DNA of 64,000 nucleotides from Zeugodacus cucurbitae (Eukaryota > Arthropoda > Insecta > Diptera > Tephritidae). Shown here piece by piece: positions 13,299-28,200 of this stretch. The notes below the pieces were generated by a model. That model did not search any database. It worked only from the letters and a program-made list of their open reading frames with translations, and had not been told where the DNA came from. The DNA lies in NCBI RefSeq assembly GCF_028554725.1, contig NC_071667.1, forward strand, positions 50,275,501 to 50,339,500. Reading direction: 5' to 3'. Both the position numbers and the translations under genes were made by a program. Every line of letters starts with the position of its first letter. Position 1 is the stretch's first letter.

Positions 13299-16200
13299 GT
13301 AAGTAATATATATGTATATATATATATTATATAGGTACATGTGAGTGATTTCATCCGAAAGTTAAATATTTGTAAGATAAGGAACGCCATGCTTGATGTC
13401 GCTATATAAACTTGGTATACCTAAAAAAAGATGAAGTCAAGTCAAATCTAGAGAACTGGATGACTTTTCAATATATCCTCTTCTTATCTTCCAAATCCTA
13501 TTTTCTAACAAGTAGTGGTTGCTTTAATGAAATAAGTTCCGATATCACCAAGGAAAGATAAGGTCAAATATTAAAACAAAAAACACAAAATACCCAAAAT
13601 ATTAAAAAAAAACAGAAATATGGTCCTTGATAAAAACGCCAGTAATGAAATTTGCAGTAATAAAAATTTTGGAATCGATATTAAAAACAAGCAATCAATA
13701 TCCTGGATCGTTATGAAGATTGGTCAAGCTCTTTCTACACTATTTTCAAAGATTTTATTTACTAATTTAAGCACGTATAATTTTCTAGTATTTTTGGTAT
13801 TCAAAATTATGCGTTTTATATTACATACTTATCGATTTTATTTAAACAACCAAAAATAAAAAAAAATAAAATTCATAAAAATTTAATTTCAATAATCCAC
13901 CACCCATTGGTATTTGCAACATATTTGCAGTCGAAATATGAAATTCAATTGCATTATAATCTGCAAAAAATGTAAAAATATTAATTTTCAACAGAAAAAA
14001 TACGAAATTACATTTTAATTGAGCACTGAATTGCACTTCAACCGACACTTTAAAACAATTTGCAAACTGAAAGTAAATTACCGAAAACGCTTCAATCACT
14101 ATCTGCACAGCGTGTGGGGTGAGCTACTTGCCACTACAAATTTATGAGTATGTATGTGTGTGTATGTAAGCGGTGTGCATGGCAACGCGTCAGGTTGAGA
14201 CGTTACCTAGAGTGCAAATATCGGCAATCATAATTGAAAACTTTGCATAAACTTCGCTGCAAACGAAATGCGGCGAAGCGTAACACATTTCAACGGAAGC
14301 AGCAGCAGTGGCAACGTCAGCGACAGCCAAGGTGCAAGGTACACAGTAATGGAAGTTATGAGCACACAGCTTTACTGCAAAGTGCAGGGGAGAGGGAGAT
14401 AGTAGTAGTAGCAAATCCAATTCCCAGACACAGACAATGATGAAGTAAATCAGCGATTTTAGTGGCGCGTAATAACTTGCTTTTCACAGTGAACAGGGAG
14501 GTTGGAGTGCAACTTCATAATGAAGTCGTACTCACACACATACACATGTTGGCATTATATGAATTGCAGACGCCTCTCTCTGCTTCCTCTTAGTGGTATA
14601 TGTGTAAAGGCACATACATACTTACATATGCGCTATTGATTTTTATAATTTACTTGTTTTCTTTTCTAACCGGAAAAGCTTTGCAAAATAGCCGCAGGTG
14701 TGTCACAGCAGTTAGTCAGTTAAAAAAGGCGTTGTTCTATTTTTCAGAAATCAATCACTAGACTGTTTTAAAAAGTCGAATGAAATTTCAGATTGATTTT
14801 TTTGAATGCACAAATCAGAAATAGAGTAGGACATGGCAATAGAATGAATTTGTGGATTGAAAACAATAATAACGAGCTCACAACACCTAAGGCTAAGAGC
14901 ACAGTGAAACGAAAACAAAATAGAGAGAAAAGCAAAGTAAAAATGTGGGCAAACCATTTTAAATAAAGGGTTGCTATATTAATAGATCTGATCCGGTTGA
15001 TTTAACGTATATTGTTTTGATTTTAACCGGGACTTATAAGACTATTAACTTTTTTCGTCTCGAAATCGGGAGCACTGAACCCAAACTCTGTACTCTTAGC
15101 AATACATCATTTTGAGCTTGTTTTACATTTTTCTGAGTAATAAATCTATGAAGTTTTTATGAAATTTCAGATTCCATATCTTAACACATTTCCACAAAAT
15201 ACTCTTACCTGGTCACCAAGAAGTCCGACCATCATAAAATGTAATCAGTAGTCGTATTCTGTTTTATAAGTAGAATATATTCTATTCTAATTATAACCAA
15301 TAAGTTATGGATTTTAGTAAAATTAATATAACCCAAAATATCATGCCAGTACACACAAAACAACTCTATCCTTATTAGAAGAACCTCAAATGAAGAAATA
15401 ATTACTTCTGCTTATTGGAAGCCTACCGAACCTCTACCTCAATGTTAACCAATTTCTATTTTTGTCAGTGTCAACAATAACCAAGGAAAGTGTTTTCTAC
15501 AGTTAAAATTAAGGCTTATGAAAATTTTTTCCTGGTCTCTAGATATCCGCAGCATGCCTTAGATCCTATCTTTTAATTTTGAAAGACCATTTTGAGGAAA
15601 CAACTATTGACTGACTGAACCTGAGTCATTCCAGCGCTAGAACAAAGTATCTTCTCAGGTAAAATCTTAGAGTTAATTGACATCTCACCTGTGGCTTCGC
15701 TAAAATAAAATGTTTCCATTTATTTCGATGTTGTGCTAGCCCTTCGTTTGACTCCAACGTTTTTGGACCTTAGAAATTTCGAGGTTCAAATTTCTTCTCC
15801 AATTTAGAGCGGGTCCGCCTTTCCTTCAGCAGCATTGTAAATTCCAGCGTTTCGGGTGATTGAATCTGGAACTTGACTCAGAACATGCCTGAGCTAGCTC
15901 TATTTTCTTTTGAGAATTTCGGCCTACAGGGGTGTTTGTTTTGTGCTTGACAATGTGTCCGTCTTAGAGATGGTGACGTGCCAGGAATGAAAAAGGGAAA
16001 GTTCATATTCGCCCCTATTCCCGTTGTCGTTATCGTTTTAAAACGACTTAAGAACGCCTATTTGGCATTCCTGTTGGCGTTAACGACATTTATCGAAAAA
16101 AAACTGAGATTCCCCAATTTGAAACGACTATAGAAACGACATAGAAACAGTCGTTTTTTGTCGTTGCTATAATTGTGAGCGACATAGAAACGACGAGGTT

Positions 16201-19200
16201 GTTTGAAGGAATATTTAAAGTGAAGATGAAAATTCCAAATCGGAAATAGTTTGAAATTTTAATTTCTGAAATGGAAAAATATCCTACATATGCCACGGAC
16301 TTTAGAAAAGGGATAAATCCTTTAAATTTCGATTTTTTCGGAAAAAAAAATAAATCCATTCCACAGTCATCTCGCGTCGGAAATTGTTGGCATTAAAAAA
16401 ATTGCATTTTTATATCTAAGAATATATTTAAGATATGAAAGATCTTAAAATTCAAAACGAAGAAAAAAATAGTACTCCAACAAGAGGGAGGAGTTAATAA
16501 ACAGATACCCATGTCTCTTTTGGCTGGACCATTAGTTAGAGTAGTTGGATTATCCAGAAGCAGGGAGCATGAGACGCTGGAAGTATAACATATTTTAGAA
16601 GAAAGTTTGAAGGACGCAGATGTCACCACTACTTCTTTTAAAAAATCAAAAAAGATGGAAGACTAACATTGTTGTACGGAAGTACAATAATTACAGTGAT
16701 AACGTTGTTTAGAGTCAATATAGAATATCATAAAATCCATTAAGGACTGCTTTAAAAATGTGTCTCGTTGCATAAGAAAGAAATTTTTATATGGGAAAAA
16801 AGCTCCTTAAAGTATACTATATAAAATATGTAGACAAATTTCGATAACTTTTCTTAGGCGTTACGATATACTTCAAGAATACCAATTTAGGAACGAAACG
16901 ACGATAAGAACGACAACGACTTAGAAACGACTATTAAAACGACAACGACAACGGGAATAGGGCCGATTAACTCTATAGAACTAATTAACATATTTCCTCT
17001 TTATATAATACTCATACTTGACCCAAGTAGCTTTTGTCCAGACTTGCCTTATCGTCTCACTAGTCACTCATTGCATGTTTGGAGCATATAAAAGCACAAC
17101 CTCCGATTACCGTACAATATCTATGATACTGTGAGTGAATGAAACCCCAACCGTTGATTCCAAACCATGATTGCATTGTGGAAACTGTCACTCAACTTGC
17201 GAGAAATCTCAAGCATTATCGGCAGCAGTACACTGTTGTCTCCCACACCGCGCCAGCACGCGTCCGTACGAAACGAAATAGGCAATATGCCTTTATAAAT
17301 CATTGCATACTCGGCAATAACTTTTGATCTCAACCCCATTTACCAAACAAACAGCACAACGCTGCTATGCAGCACCCTTTACTTTACTTTATTAGCGCAT
17401 TCGTTGATGAACTCAAATTCAATTTCGATTCTAACTTGTTTCTACGAAAGCGAACAGCGGCAGACGCGACGACTGAGTGGTATGACAGAGGAGTCAGCAC
17501 GATTTCAGTGGAATGCAGTGTATGCATGTGTGTGTGGATGTGAGTTACAAATATGGCATTCGGCATTTGTGGCCGGATATTCGAACGTTTGATTTCGGAA
17601 AGGATTCCAATTCAATAAACGCACAGATATGAATCTATCTATGCATCACAGTATGAGTGTGTATACACCACAAACGGGTTTGAGCGGCAATAACGCTGCA
17701 CTGACGCTCGGCAGGAGGCATAATAGCAATGTGCGCTCATACCAAGCAGTGATAGAAGAAGCACCAAGCGGCGATGTTTGGCAGTCAAACTTTGAGAAGG
17801 AGAAGGTGGATGGGGGTGGGGGTTGAGTGGCAAAGGTCAAAAGTTTGGTTAATGTGAAGCTGATAGCAATTCATGTGGAAATTTTTCATTGATGCCACAC
17901 AGCAAGCGGTGACTGGTGCGTGCGTGGGCTTTAATAAACTGGCAGACAAGTTAGGCAATGAGCAAGTGAGTCACTCAAAAAAGAAAATATTGAGCTTTTC
18001 GGCAGATTTTTCGTTATTTTTCACTTTTTACTCTTCACTGCTCGTCGCGTCAAACTTTTTGCTTTCTTTTTAAAACCTTTTTATTGACACATCCTTTGGT
18101 GATTTATTGGACTGCTTTTGCTGTCTGCGCTTCGGCCGTGTCTGAAATTATGCAAATTTCCCGTTTTAGTGGCTGATAAAGGATGTGCTTAATGAAGCTG
18201 AAATGACGAGCCAATATAAGTGCGAACCACGGCTAATTTAAGTATTTGCATAATTTTCCAACTTCTTAAGTTTATTGCCGGTATCTAAATATTCATGCGT
18301 TTTATGGCTCTATTTAACGGAATTTCGCCGAACTTTCATTTGCAGGTGCAGTGTCTGAACTTTCGCTGAGTTTATGTTGGTTTTCAGCGCATTTCATTTT
18401 GCTCTAACTTTCTGGCGCATATAAAATTAATGCGAACAAGATTTCTTTGTGGTTTATTGGCAATTTGTCGTAAGCCTCCTTGAGTATTGCCTCTTAAAAT
18501 CATTCGTGCTGAACATTTTGAAAGTGAACGTGATGAGTATGCAAATTTTTGTTATTGCTTACATATTTTATTGCGTTAAATAAGTGGTTCAAAAGCATTA
18601 GTTTTGGTTTTACCATTTTGTCTCGTGCGGTTGTCTCGAAAATTTGATGAATATTTGATGGGCCCGAGCTGTTTATTCAAATCGTACACCAAATAATAAA
18701 TATTCGAATTTTTGCAAAATGAAAATTCATATTCACATGCCGTATTGAATGATTGACCTCGATCGACTTGACCTTTGTTGGTTTATACATACTAATATTC
18801 CTTGGCATTCTGAGGAGATTGACATTGCAAATGGGTAAAATCGGACCATTGCCACACTCACAAATTATGCTATAAAACTTAAATTTGGAAACATTTCGAA
18901 AAGTGGGCAAGGTCCCACTCCATCATTAGGACCCCCTAGGCCGTCAGAAGAAAATTTTTAGTTGTTGAAAGGCATAGAAAGTATCCACACTTAATCGAAT
19001 GAAGGCTGAGCTTACCAAGTCTCAGCAGGTGCAGGTGCAAGCTCACTTAGCGCCTTTTCTTAAATCGGCAATCTCGGCTTAAAATACCGCCACTGGACCA
19101 TGGGTAATATTATGGTTGGTCCATTCTTCTTTGTTGGAGATGGAAAACGTTGTGGTAAATTTCCCAGTCGCAATTTCCCAATCGCAAGACCAATTTAGCA

Positions 19201-22200
19201 CGAGTTCTGTGGCAAGATCTAGTAAGATACCATGTCCCCAGTGTAGAGTTTGTGTCCAATGGCCCAAGACTTTTAGCCGTCTAGCAGCAGCGCGGCATCA
19301 CTTCACTTGAATGTGTATTGACAGGATATCCCCCAGAACCTTTCTTGAGGTGATTCGCAGTAATTGGTGTATCGTAATGTATGCAAACAAATATATATAT
19401 TTTTTTTTTTCGATGTAATTTTTCTACCGGTCTGTTATACTCGCATATATATTCATTCTCATATATTACTATATATTATTTTATATCAGTGACTAGCTTC
19501 CGTTTAGTTTAGCCTGCGACTCAGCTCATTACCTCTTCGTAACGTTACTCAGTCTCTTATTAGAACTGATTAGCGTGACTAATAGCAAGTGATTTTTATT
19601 CCTTAAATGTATACTTACCCTTTTTGCACTTTTGCCATATTTCCACCAATTCCAACCACCGATTTACCAAAGGAACAGCCGCAATTGCAGCAAGTTATCG
19701 TTTAGTACATTTTTAAATGACGTCTAGACATTCCGCATGTTGTCGCCATCTGCAATTTTTTATATTTAACGTAATTTGCTCTGCAGTTTCATATTTTGCA
19801 AGTCGCCAAATCCTTTCGTTTACTCACTTTTAACATTTGCCTTCGCATATCGCTTAAGCTGCCTTTGTTTTTTCGGCCACAACACTTAAAGGGACACTTA
19901 AGCAAGGCAAACAGGCGAATATGACCGTTGTAGTTGTATGGGAAGCTTGTAAGCAGAAACGTTATTATTAAAAGCGAATTGGAAGTTGCAATATGATAAT
20001 TAAAACATGCAAACCCAACATAACAACGAACACTTCCGTTTCCGCTGCGTAATCACCAAACGTACGAGTAAAAGGACACTCAAGTAAAGTCAACACGAAC
20101 TCGTGTGACTCTCCATGCATGTGTGTAAGCGTGTGTGTGGTGAGTTGAAGGCGCTCAAAGCGCCATGTGTGACAGCAAACGTCGACTTGCGCTGTGTAAT
20201 TCATAAGTGCTCATATAAAATAAAGTGCCATAAGCAAGGTTTTTTCCGCCAGCGGAGTCATATTCATTATTCTTTTTTTGTTTTTGTTTTTGCGCATGGA
20301 TTGGGAGTTATGAACTTTATGAGCGCAAACTTGTCATTGCACTAACGACTTAAAGGTATATTAAAATACATACAACTCTGCATTGACTGTGGTTGGACTC
20401 AGTGGCCGAATATGTGTTGCCATTTGAGTTGTAAGCTCTCTAAACCGTAAAATATACATCCACATTTATATTATTGTGTATGCGACATTAAAGCAACATT
20501 AAATAATATGTTTATAAAGGAGTTGAGCTTATTTAGAGTTATATACAAATGCATTTCGTCCGAATCGTTACCAGCAGTTTACAGCAATTCTATTACTTTC
20601 TCTATTTAAGAACCGATTGGAAACAGTCAGAGACTCAATATATTTTAGTGGATTAATTAATATGAAGTTTTTCGTAACCACTGTTCACACCGAAAGATCC
20701 TCTCACACACCACTAGCAAACCTAGAGTTTTCTCTTCATGTTGTTGATTCAAAATGTATCACAACATATAGGCTCTTTTTATGCAGATCGCTTACTATAA
20801 AATGTAGCTACCTGCCATACAGTCGGTTAACCATTCAAAATGCCACGCCCGCAAATCAACGATAATGCCTTGAATTATTAAATTAAAGTTCGAAACTCAA
20901 ATGGTTTTGACTCGCACACTTTAGTTGAGAATCGCTTTGGGTCGAAAGCCAGTTCATTCATTTTAAAGTACACTCAACCACACGCAAACACACTGAAATA
21001 TAAAGGTATATTCTTCACTTTCTATTGAATGTTGTGAAACTTTTCAAGTAGAGCTTTTGAAATGTATACATAAGTATCTTTCTACACCGTTATTCATGGC
21101 CATACAAATGCACAAATGAAATGGTAGCTTGCTTTAAATAGTTCAAAAAAGAATTGTACAGTAAACCCTACCTGTATTCAAGCACATGTTCTTACTAAAC
21201 AGGTATGCAGGTGTGTTAATATTGAGTCGAAAAATAGCGCAAACAAAGTTCGAAGTTTGTTTTCGAAACTATTTTTCCGCTGCAGTAATAGACATCGCAA
21301 CATCCTGAATAACAACCGGTGCGCCATTCAATTCAATAAGCACTCTTATGCACTTTGCGTATTTTATATATACATAAGTACATACTCATTCAGTTATATC
21401 TATTCGCTATTTGTGTATGTATTAAATTTTAAATACACTTTTTCCTTTGTATGATTTTACACCTTTGAATTTGAGCTTGTGTGGCAGGCACTCAAGTGTT
21501 GCGCTAGGAGCAAAGCAAAGGCATATAATTCTTCGATTTTTATACTCTCGCAACAAAGTTGCTGAAGAGAGTATTATAGTTTTGTTCACATAACGGTTGT
21601 TTGTAACACCGAAAACTAAACGAGTTAAATATAGGGTTACATATACCAAAGTGATCAGGGTGAAGAGTGGAGTTCAAATCCGAATGTCTGTCCGTCCGTC
21701 CGTCTGTGCAAGCTGTGCAAAATCGGACCACTGCCACGCCCACAAAATGGCGAAAACCGAAAACACATAAAGTGCCATAACTAAGCCATAAATAAAGCTA
21801 TGGAAATAAAATTTGGTATGAAGGATCGCACTATGAAGGGGCATTAGTTTTTGTACATATCTCGCAAACCAATAGAGCTATATAAACCAAACTTTCTGCA
21901 GCCGTTTTTTTTAGCCACTTCTTAATACAGTTCAAAAATGAAAGAAATCAGACAATAGCCACGCCCACCTCCCATACAAAGGTTAGGTTGAAATTTACTA
22001 AAAGTGGGTTAACTCACTAACGAAAAACGTCAGAAACACTAAATTTCACATAAGAAATGGCAGATAGAAGCTGCACTCAGATTTTTTTACAAAATGGAAA
22101 ATGGGTGTGGCGGCGCCCACTTATGGGTCAAAAACCATATCTCAGGAACTACTCGACCGATTTCAATGAAACTTGGTTTAAATTGGTTTCCTTACATCCC

Positions 22201-25200
22201 AATGATATGTTGTGAAAATAAGCCAAATCTCTTCACAACCACGGCTACTTCCTATATACCAGAACTTTGAAGACAATCTGAATCGTTTACTTTACAATAT
22301 ATAAAGTAAGTACTAGTGAAGATATCGGTGCAGAACTTTGCACAAATACTATGTTAATAGTGTGGCAGCCCCATTCTAAAAATCGCCGAAATCGGACCAT
22401 AGGTTTTTAAGGCCCCATATATCGAACACGAGGACCTCGGTGCTTCTAACCTAGTATTAGGGTTTCCAACTTTCAATGGACTTTATACAATATATATGAC
22501 GAATATGTGGGTCAAATTGTGTATTATATAATATAAATAAAGTTAAATAAATAAAATGCGAGAGTATAAAATGTTCGGTTACATCCGAACTTAGCCCTCC
22601 CTTACTTGTTTTGAATTACATTCGGCTTTTTAGTTGTTTCTTTTTGTACTCAAAGAGCTCACTCTAAACTCTCTCTCTATATTAAATATGTCTGTGAAAG
22701 TATCAAATAGCTAGCCTAAGGCGATTCCGAAATCCATATGAGTTTTGAGGGAAGCCTTTTGATCTTCAATACCACTTCCAGGTTTGACCTTGACAAATGT
22801 TTCTGATTGGAGGAATGTTCTTTCACATCTTCTGTTACCAATTACTAAAGCTTCCCTTAAAAAAAAAAAAACAAAATCTAACAAGTACAAAATAAAGGAG
22901 TTCTTACAGTCGTAACTCTTCCATAATTTCAACTTAAGCCCAACACCAGAAGTAACTCTTGTAAAAATCGGGTTTGCTCCAAAAAATAATATTAAATTAT
23001 ATGACTATATTTCTTAAAAAAATTAATTTAACATCATCCTAAATACAGGCAACTGTTTTTTTATTTGATGCTTATAACAAAAGAAATTTTCTAAATCTAA
23101 AATAATTCAATAAACTTTATTTTAAGCCTAAAAATATGTCGTTTTTGTCAAGACCTCTTTATGCAGTTCCAGCACCTTTCATAAGAATTCATCAAATAAC
23201 TGTTACAACCAAGTTATGCAACTAAATAAATTCATTAAGTAAGAATATGAAATTGAAATTAATACCTACTCTACTAAAGCTAATTTTTCAAAATGATTTT
23301 CAGAAAATATATTATATATTGTAAAGCTTAAAGCTAACATGAACATATTCCAATCTTCACGAACAATCTAACCAAATTTGAACAAGTTGTATAAGACCAA
23401 CCGCTAAGCAGCCACTCGACTTCTAACCGCGCCTTAAACTTAGCTTTTCCAGTGCGATTTCCCCACACACAGAGCTGTCAGGCGACTGACACTTCCTATT
23501 AGGGCAGTCTGTTTGGCATTTGCAGTCACATACAGCCTTATGGATACTAAAACGCCTTGACGCCTTGAAGTATGCACCTATGCGCCAGCAAATGCTTGCT
23601 CAACGGCGCACACAACACACAAACAAGCGCGTACCGATGTTCGTGTTTAGGAGGGTGCGACTCTTGCAACAATGCCACATTGCACATTTCGCAAGCGTAC
23701 ACGCATACATACATATGTATCTACATATATGCAGGGCTTGCGTGTCTACACTTTGGAGTATTTGTACGTTTACTTTTGAGTGCTGTGCAGCGCAGTTACA
23801 TCCGTTTCCGGCTTTTAAAAAATTGCTTTTCATGTTTGCAGTAAGTTTGGCACGCGAAATGGCCCGATATTTACTTCTGATTGTGCTCTGCGTGGTGCAT
23901 GCGTTTTGCTCATCCACATGCATACATACAAACATACATATGTTATTGTATAAGTTTGTTGGTTTATTCATGCCTTGCCGTTTTTGCCACTACTGCTTTT
24001 GTGTGCGCACCGAAACGCATATGTTTTATGAGACTTGTTTTCCAGGAATATCTCTTTCTGCTTTTGTCGGTGCACCAAACGAGCGTTCTTTCCAATCCGC
24101 TCTGCTTTCCCGCACCGGTACTTTCTTTTGCACCATTCATTGCACATTCATCTGTTCGTTGATTGTTTATCACCTTGACTACATATGCTTTTTGCGAAAA
24201 TTTCTCTGAATTTTGTGCGTATTGACATACAAATATACATTTAAGCCCTTTACAGAGGTTTATCTGAACATATTCACAGGTGTCGAACACTCCTCTAAAT
24301 ATTTGCCCCGCTGCCTTTTAGTGTTCCACTGAATAGTATAAAAACACATATACAATCCGCGATGACTCGTTGAAAGTAATAAATATGGCATGATAATAAA
24401 CAAACACACTTGAACTGACACAAGAATGGAGTTATAAATGAATTTTCTGTCGCGCATAGCTGCAGAAACTTTATATATTTAAGTGGTTGATTTTTTCACT
24501 CTTAAGCCTATCTAGTTGGCGAAGATATGTTTGATTCGAGAATATTCCGATATTATTCTATTTTATACCAAATTTTACGATCTTTACTAGCAAACTGGAT
24601 CTACTTGGTATTCAGCCAAGATTTCTTCAATGGCCAACTTCTTATCTTAACAACAGAACTCAGCAAGTGATATTTAATGATACCTTTTCAGATACAGTTA
24701 ATGTATCCTCAGGCTAGTCATCTTTGTCCGATTTTGTTTTTGTTATTCATTAATGATACATCTTCTATAATTAAAAACTCAAAAATTATATGTTAAATGC
24801 TGACGAAGCAAAACTTCTTAAGTCATTTACTTCAATTAGTGATAGATGTCAATCGCGAACAGACTTCAACACTTTAATTACTTGTTGTGATAGTAATGAT
24901 ATGCATTTGAATCTTAAAAAATGTATAACTATGTGATTTTCACGTAGATTCGTATACCGTTCTTAATATGTAATAAAGAATTAAAGCAAATATTTAGCTT
25001 TGTTGATTTGGGAATTGCTATGGACTCTAAACTTAATTTTAAGCTTATTGGTAATACAATGATTTTAAAAGCAAAACGTACTCTTAGCTTCGTTAAACGT
25101 TGTTCTAAAGAATTTAGAGACCCGTATATTCGCATATTACTAAATTTATTTTTACAACTTTAGTGAGGCTCTATATGGCTCCGTGGTATAGAAACCTAAC

Positions 25201-28200
25201 TACCAAATCCATTCAGAAAAGTTAAAGTTCGTTCAAAAACAATTTTTACTTTTTGCCTTAGGATTTATGGTTTTAGGCATCGGGATTCTAGGCTAAATCT
25301 TCCTACTCATAATAATCGTTTGAAACTTATAAATCTGTCAACATTCACTAGTCGTTGGCTTAATATTCCTAGTAAACCTTCTGTATGGATCAGTTTGTCA
25401 GTTCCTCTTCTGTGATATTAATTTTAATGTTCTTGGTCGCTTATTTAGAAATATAAGACTCTTATTTTTAAAATCTTCTAGAATAAATTTCGAGTTAAAT
25501 GAACCATTCCGCTGTCATGGATTTAAAGTCCCTCTTTAGTAGATTTGATCTATCAGACTCATACCTGTAGCTTTAAAAATCAATAAATTCTATCTTCTCT
25601 TCGTAAGTAATCTTCTAAAAATTTCAAATTGTCTTTAACGTAGTTCTAAATTTTAGTTGTTGAAATTTTTATTTCTAGAGCTGAGCAGCTTAAGGTGTTA
25701 GGGGTAGTCAGGATTTTCAAAAAATCAATTACTTTCCTCAAAACTATGGTTTTTGAATACAGCTTGGGCCTGACCGAAGCTTTTTTGTTTCCTTAAAATT
25801 TCGCTAATATTCAGCAAGTGCTAAAAGACAAAAAAATATGAGAATTCCTTAACGTATAATTCCCTAAAGGCTCTGTTAATTGTTTGATCACATTTCATAG
25901 AATAATGAAACTCAAACTTTCGTATCGAATCTGACCAACCACGGGGGTTTTATTCTACCATTAGCCCAACTCTAAATACTTTACGCACTCCAAATTTAAA
26001 TTCAATCAATGATAATATGGGAGCATAAAAGTGTTAGAACTACTATATAATTTAGACCAGTTGTTGCTAGTTCTGTGTTGATTACTAACTTACTAATAAA
26101 CATGTTGTTTATGTCTGATGTATGTTCAGGTTATAAATACGATTTTTCAATGTAATTGCGCCATCTATCGCTGATTTATTCAAACCGTGACCGTCTCCCA
26201 AGTTCAAATAATAACTTGCAAAATTCCATACAAACAACTTAAGCAAACAAACAAATTCTATTTTAAATATGGCAACGCTTAAGTGAGCACACAGATTACC
26301 TTCCACACTTCACAGATCAAACAAACACCAAGAGTGAAATACATCGATGACGTAATTTATTATGCAAAACTGTTTTGTCTGGTAAAAAAATTAAGCGCCT
26401 GTTATAAATAACATAGTGAAATGTCACTGAGCAAATATTTAAAAAAATAATCATGATTTATTTGTATTTGCTTTTAGTAATGTGAGACTGGCGCGTAATT
26501 CAAAACCATTAAATGTGGCGCCTACCACAAGTACGGAATCATGCACAAATGGAAATTGACAAACTAGTTTCATATGCATGCTTAAATGCATAAACGCATG
26601 CATTTCGGCATAAATAAATTAATAAAATAAAATAAAATATTTTACAAAGCTGCGGTAGCGAAAAAAACACAAACGCCAAATGTTTGCTATTATCAATAAA
26701 AAAATAATTTTACATGATTGCATGTATATGAACGCCACACGCATACGCACACACACACATATGTGTAAATATGCTTAATATGCCGTTATGCCGTGCGAGT
26801 TTGCATGCATCAAGAGCATAAATGATCCCCTGTGGCGTTTTTAACACCCCATAAATTTGCACAAATCACCAAAACATGCGGAAAAAATACTCCACTAACT
26901 GCACGCATACAAAACAAAAACAACAGCAAACATACTCACACACACATACGCATTCAGTGTATGTAATGTATACAAACATGCGACTTCTATTATTATTTAT
27001 GCGCACGAACCGACCTACGAATAACGGTAATAATAATGAAAATGATAATAAATATTTTGTTTTGTTTATTTAATTTTCCAACATGAAAACCGAGTTAACT
27101 TTATTTTCGTTTGTTTTCATTTGCATGTTGTCTGCTCCACATGTGGGCATGTGTGTGTGGCAGTTGTTGTGTTAGCACAGTCAATAAGCAACCTTGTTGT
27201 TGTTGTTGGCCCACTGCAATACCAGTCATTTGTTTAGGAAATTGCATTTAATTGATTTACCAACACAGACGCCCAGCTGGGCCGCCGTCATAACGGCAAA
27301 TAAATATAAATAAATACGCCATATGCATGTGTATGCGTGTGTCTGTGTTGCTATTTATTTATTCACTGCCACTTGTAATTGCTTTTATTAATTTATTTGA
27401 ATTATTTTTTTCTTTGCACTTTTTCATTTGATTACTTTCCCTGCGTGGGTGTGTGTTTGGTTTGTGAGACTTATCGCCGCCAAAACATTTAAATATTTGA
27501 TTTTATAAAATATCAAATTCACTGCAGCATGCAAATGCAAAATTTATTTTGTAAATTTGCCAACAAGCTGCCAATATAAGCTATAAGTTAGACAACGCGC
27601 AGGCATGGGTAATCCGGTACAATGTCGTTAATAAAATTAGTAGTAGTGAATAAAATTCTACAAACTTACTCAATATATAATATATTTTTACCTTCTGAAA
27701 AAGATGGCAACCCTTATCGAATTTGTGTAGAAATTTAAGACCTTCTAACACTGCTTTTGATACCCTTACTTGATATGGTAAGCTAATATACCTAAAATAT
27801 ATCTTATTAAAAAAATTATTTATTTTTTTCAATAGGTGGCAACTATGTTCTTAGTTGTTGCTAAAGTAAGAATTTCATAAAAAAAATCAGGTTTGTGTTA
27901 TTTACTGTCTTTGTCAGAAACATTAATTTTAGTTAATCAGAGACGATAATTATAGTCTCCAAATTGAGCAAGCAATTTCTCAGCCTTTTCTCACAGAAGT
28001 TCATCAATTAACCGGCATTTGCTCGATTAAAGCGCTGAATTAGATCAGTTTACCACAACAAATAAATTTCTTTTACTACGTTAATTTTTAATCGAATACA
28101 AATCGAGTTGAAACTGGAATGCAATTCTACGGGTTGTTGTCCGCGGTAGAAATTTGGTTGTTCATAAAATAATAATCAGCTGATAAAACTTACCAAGTTT

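Noticed and set aside
15540..15980. GC-richer stretch that might be reverse-strand decayed coding sequence
   Set aside because: No motif could be read in any frame, so no element is claimed.
21657..21690. tRNA/SINE-like B box in the repeat
   Set aside because: One B-box-like match without a convincing A box or folding cloverleaf. Kept only as a remark, not as an RNA gene.
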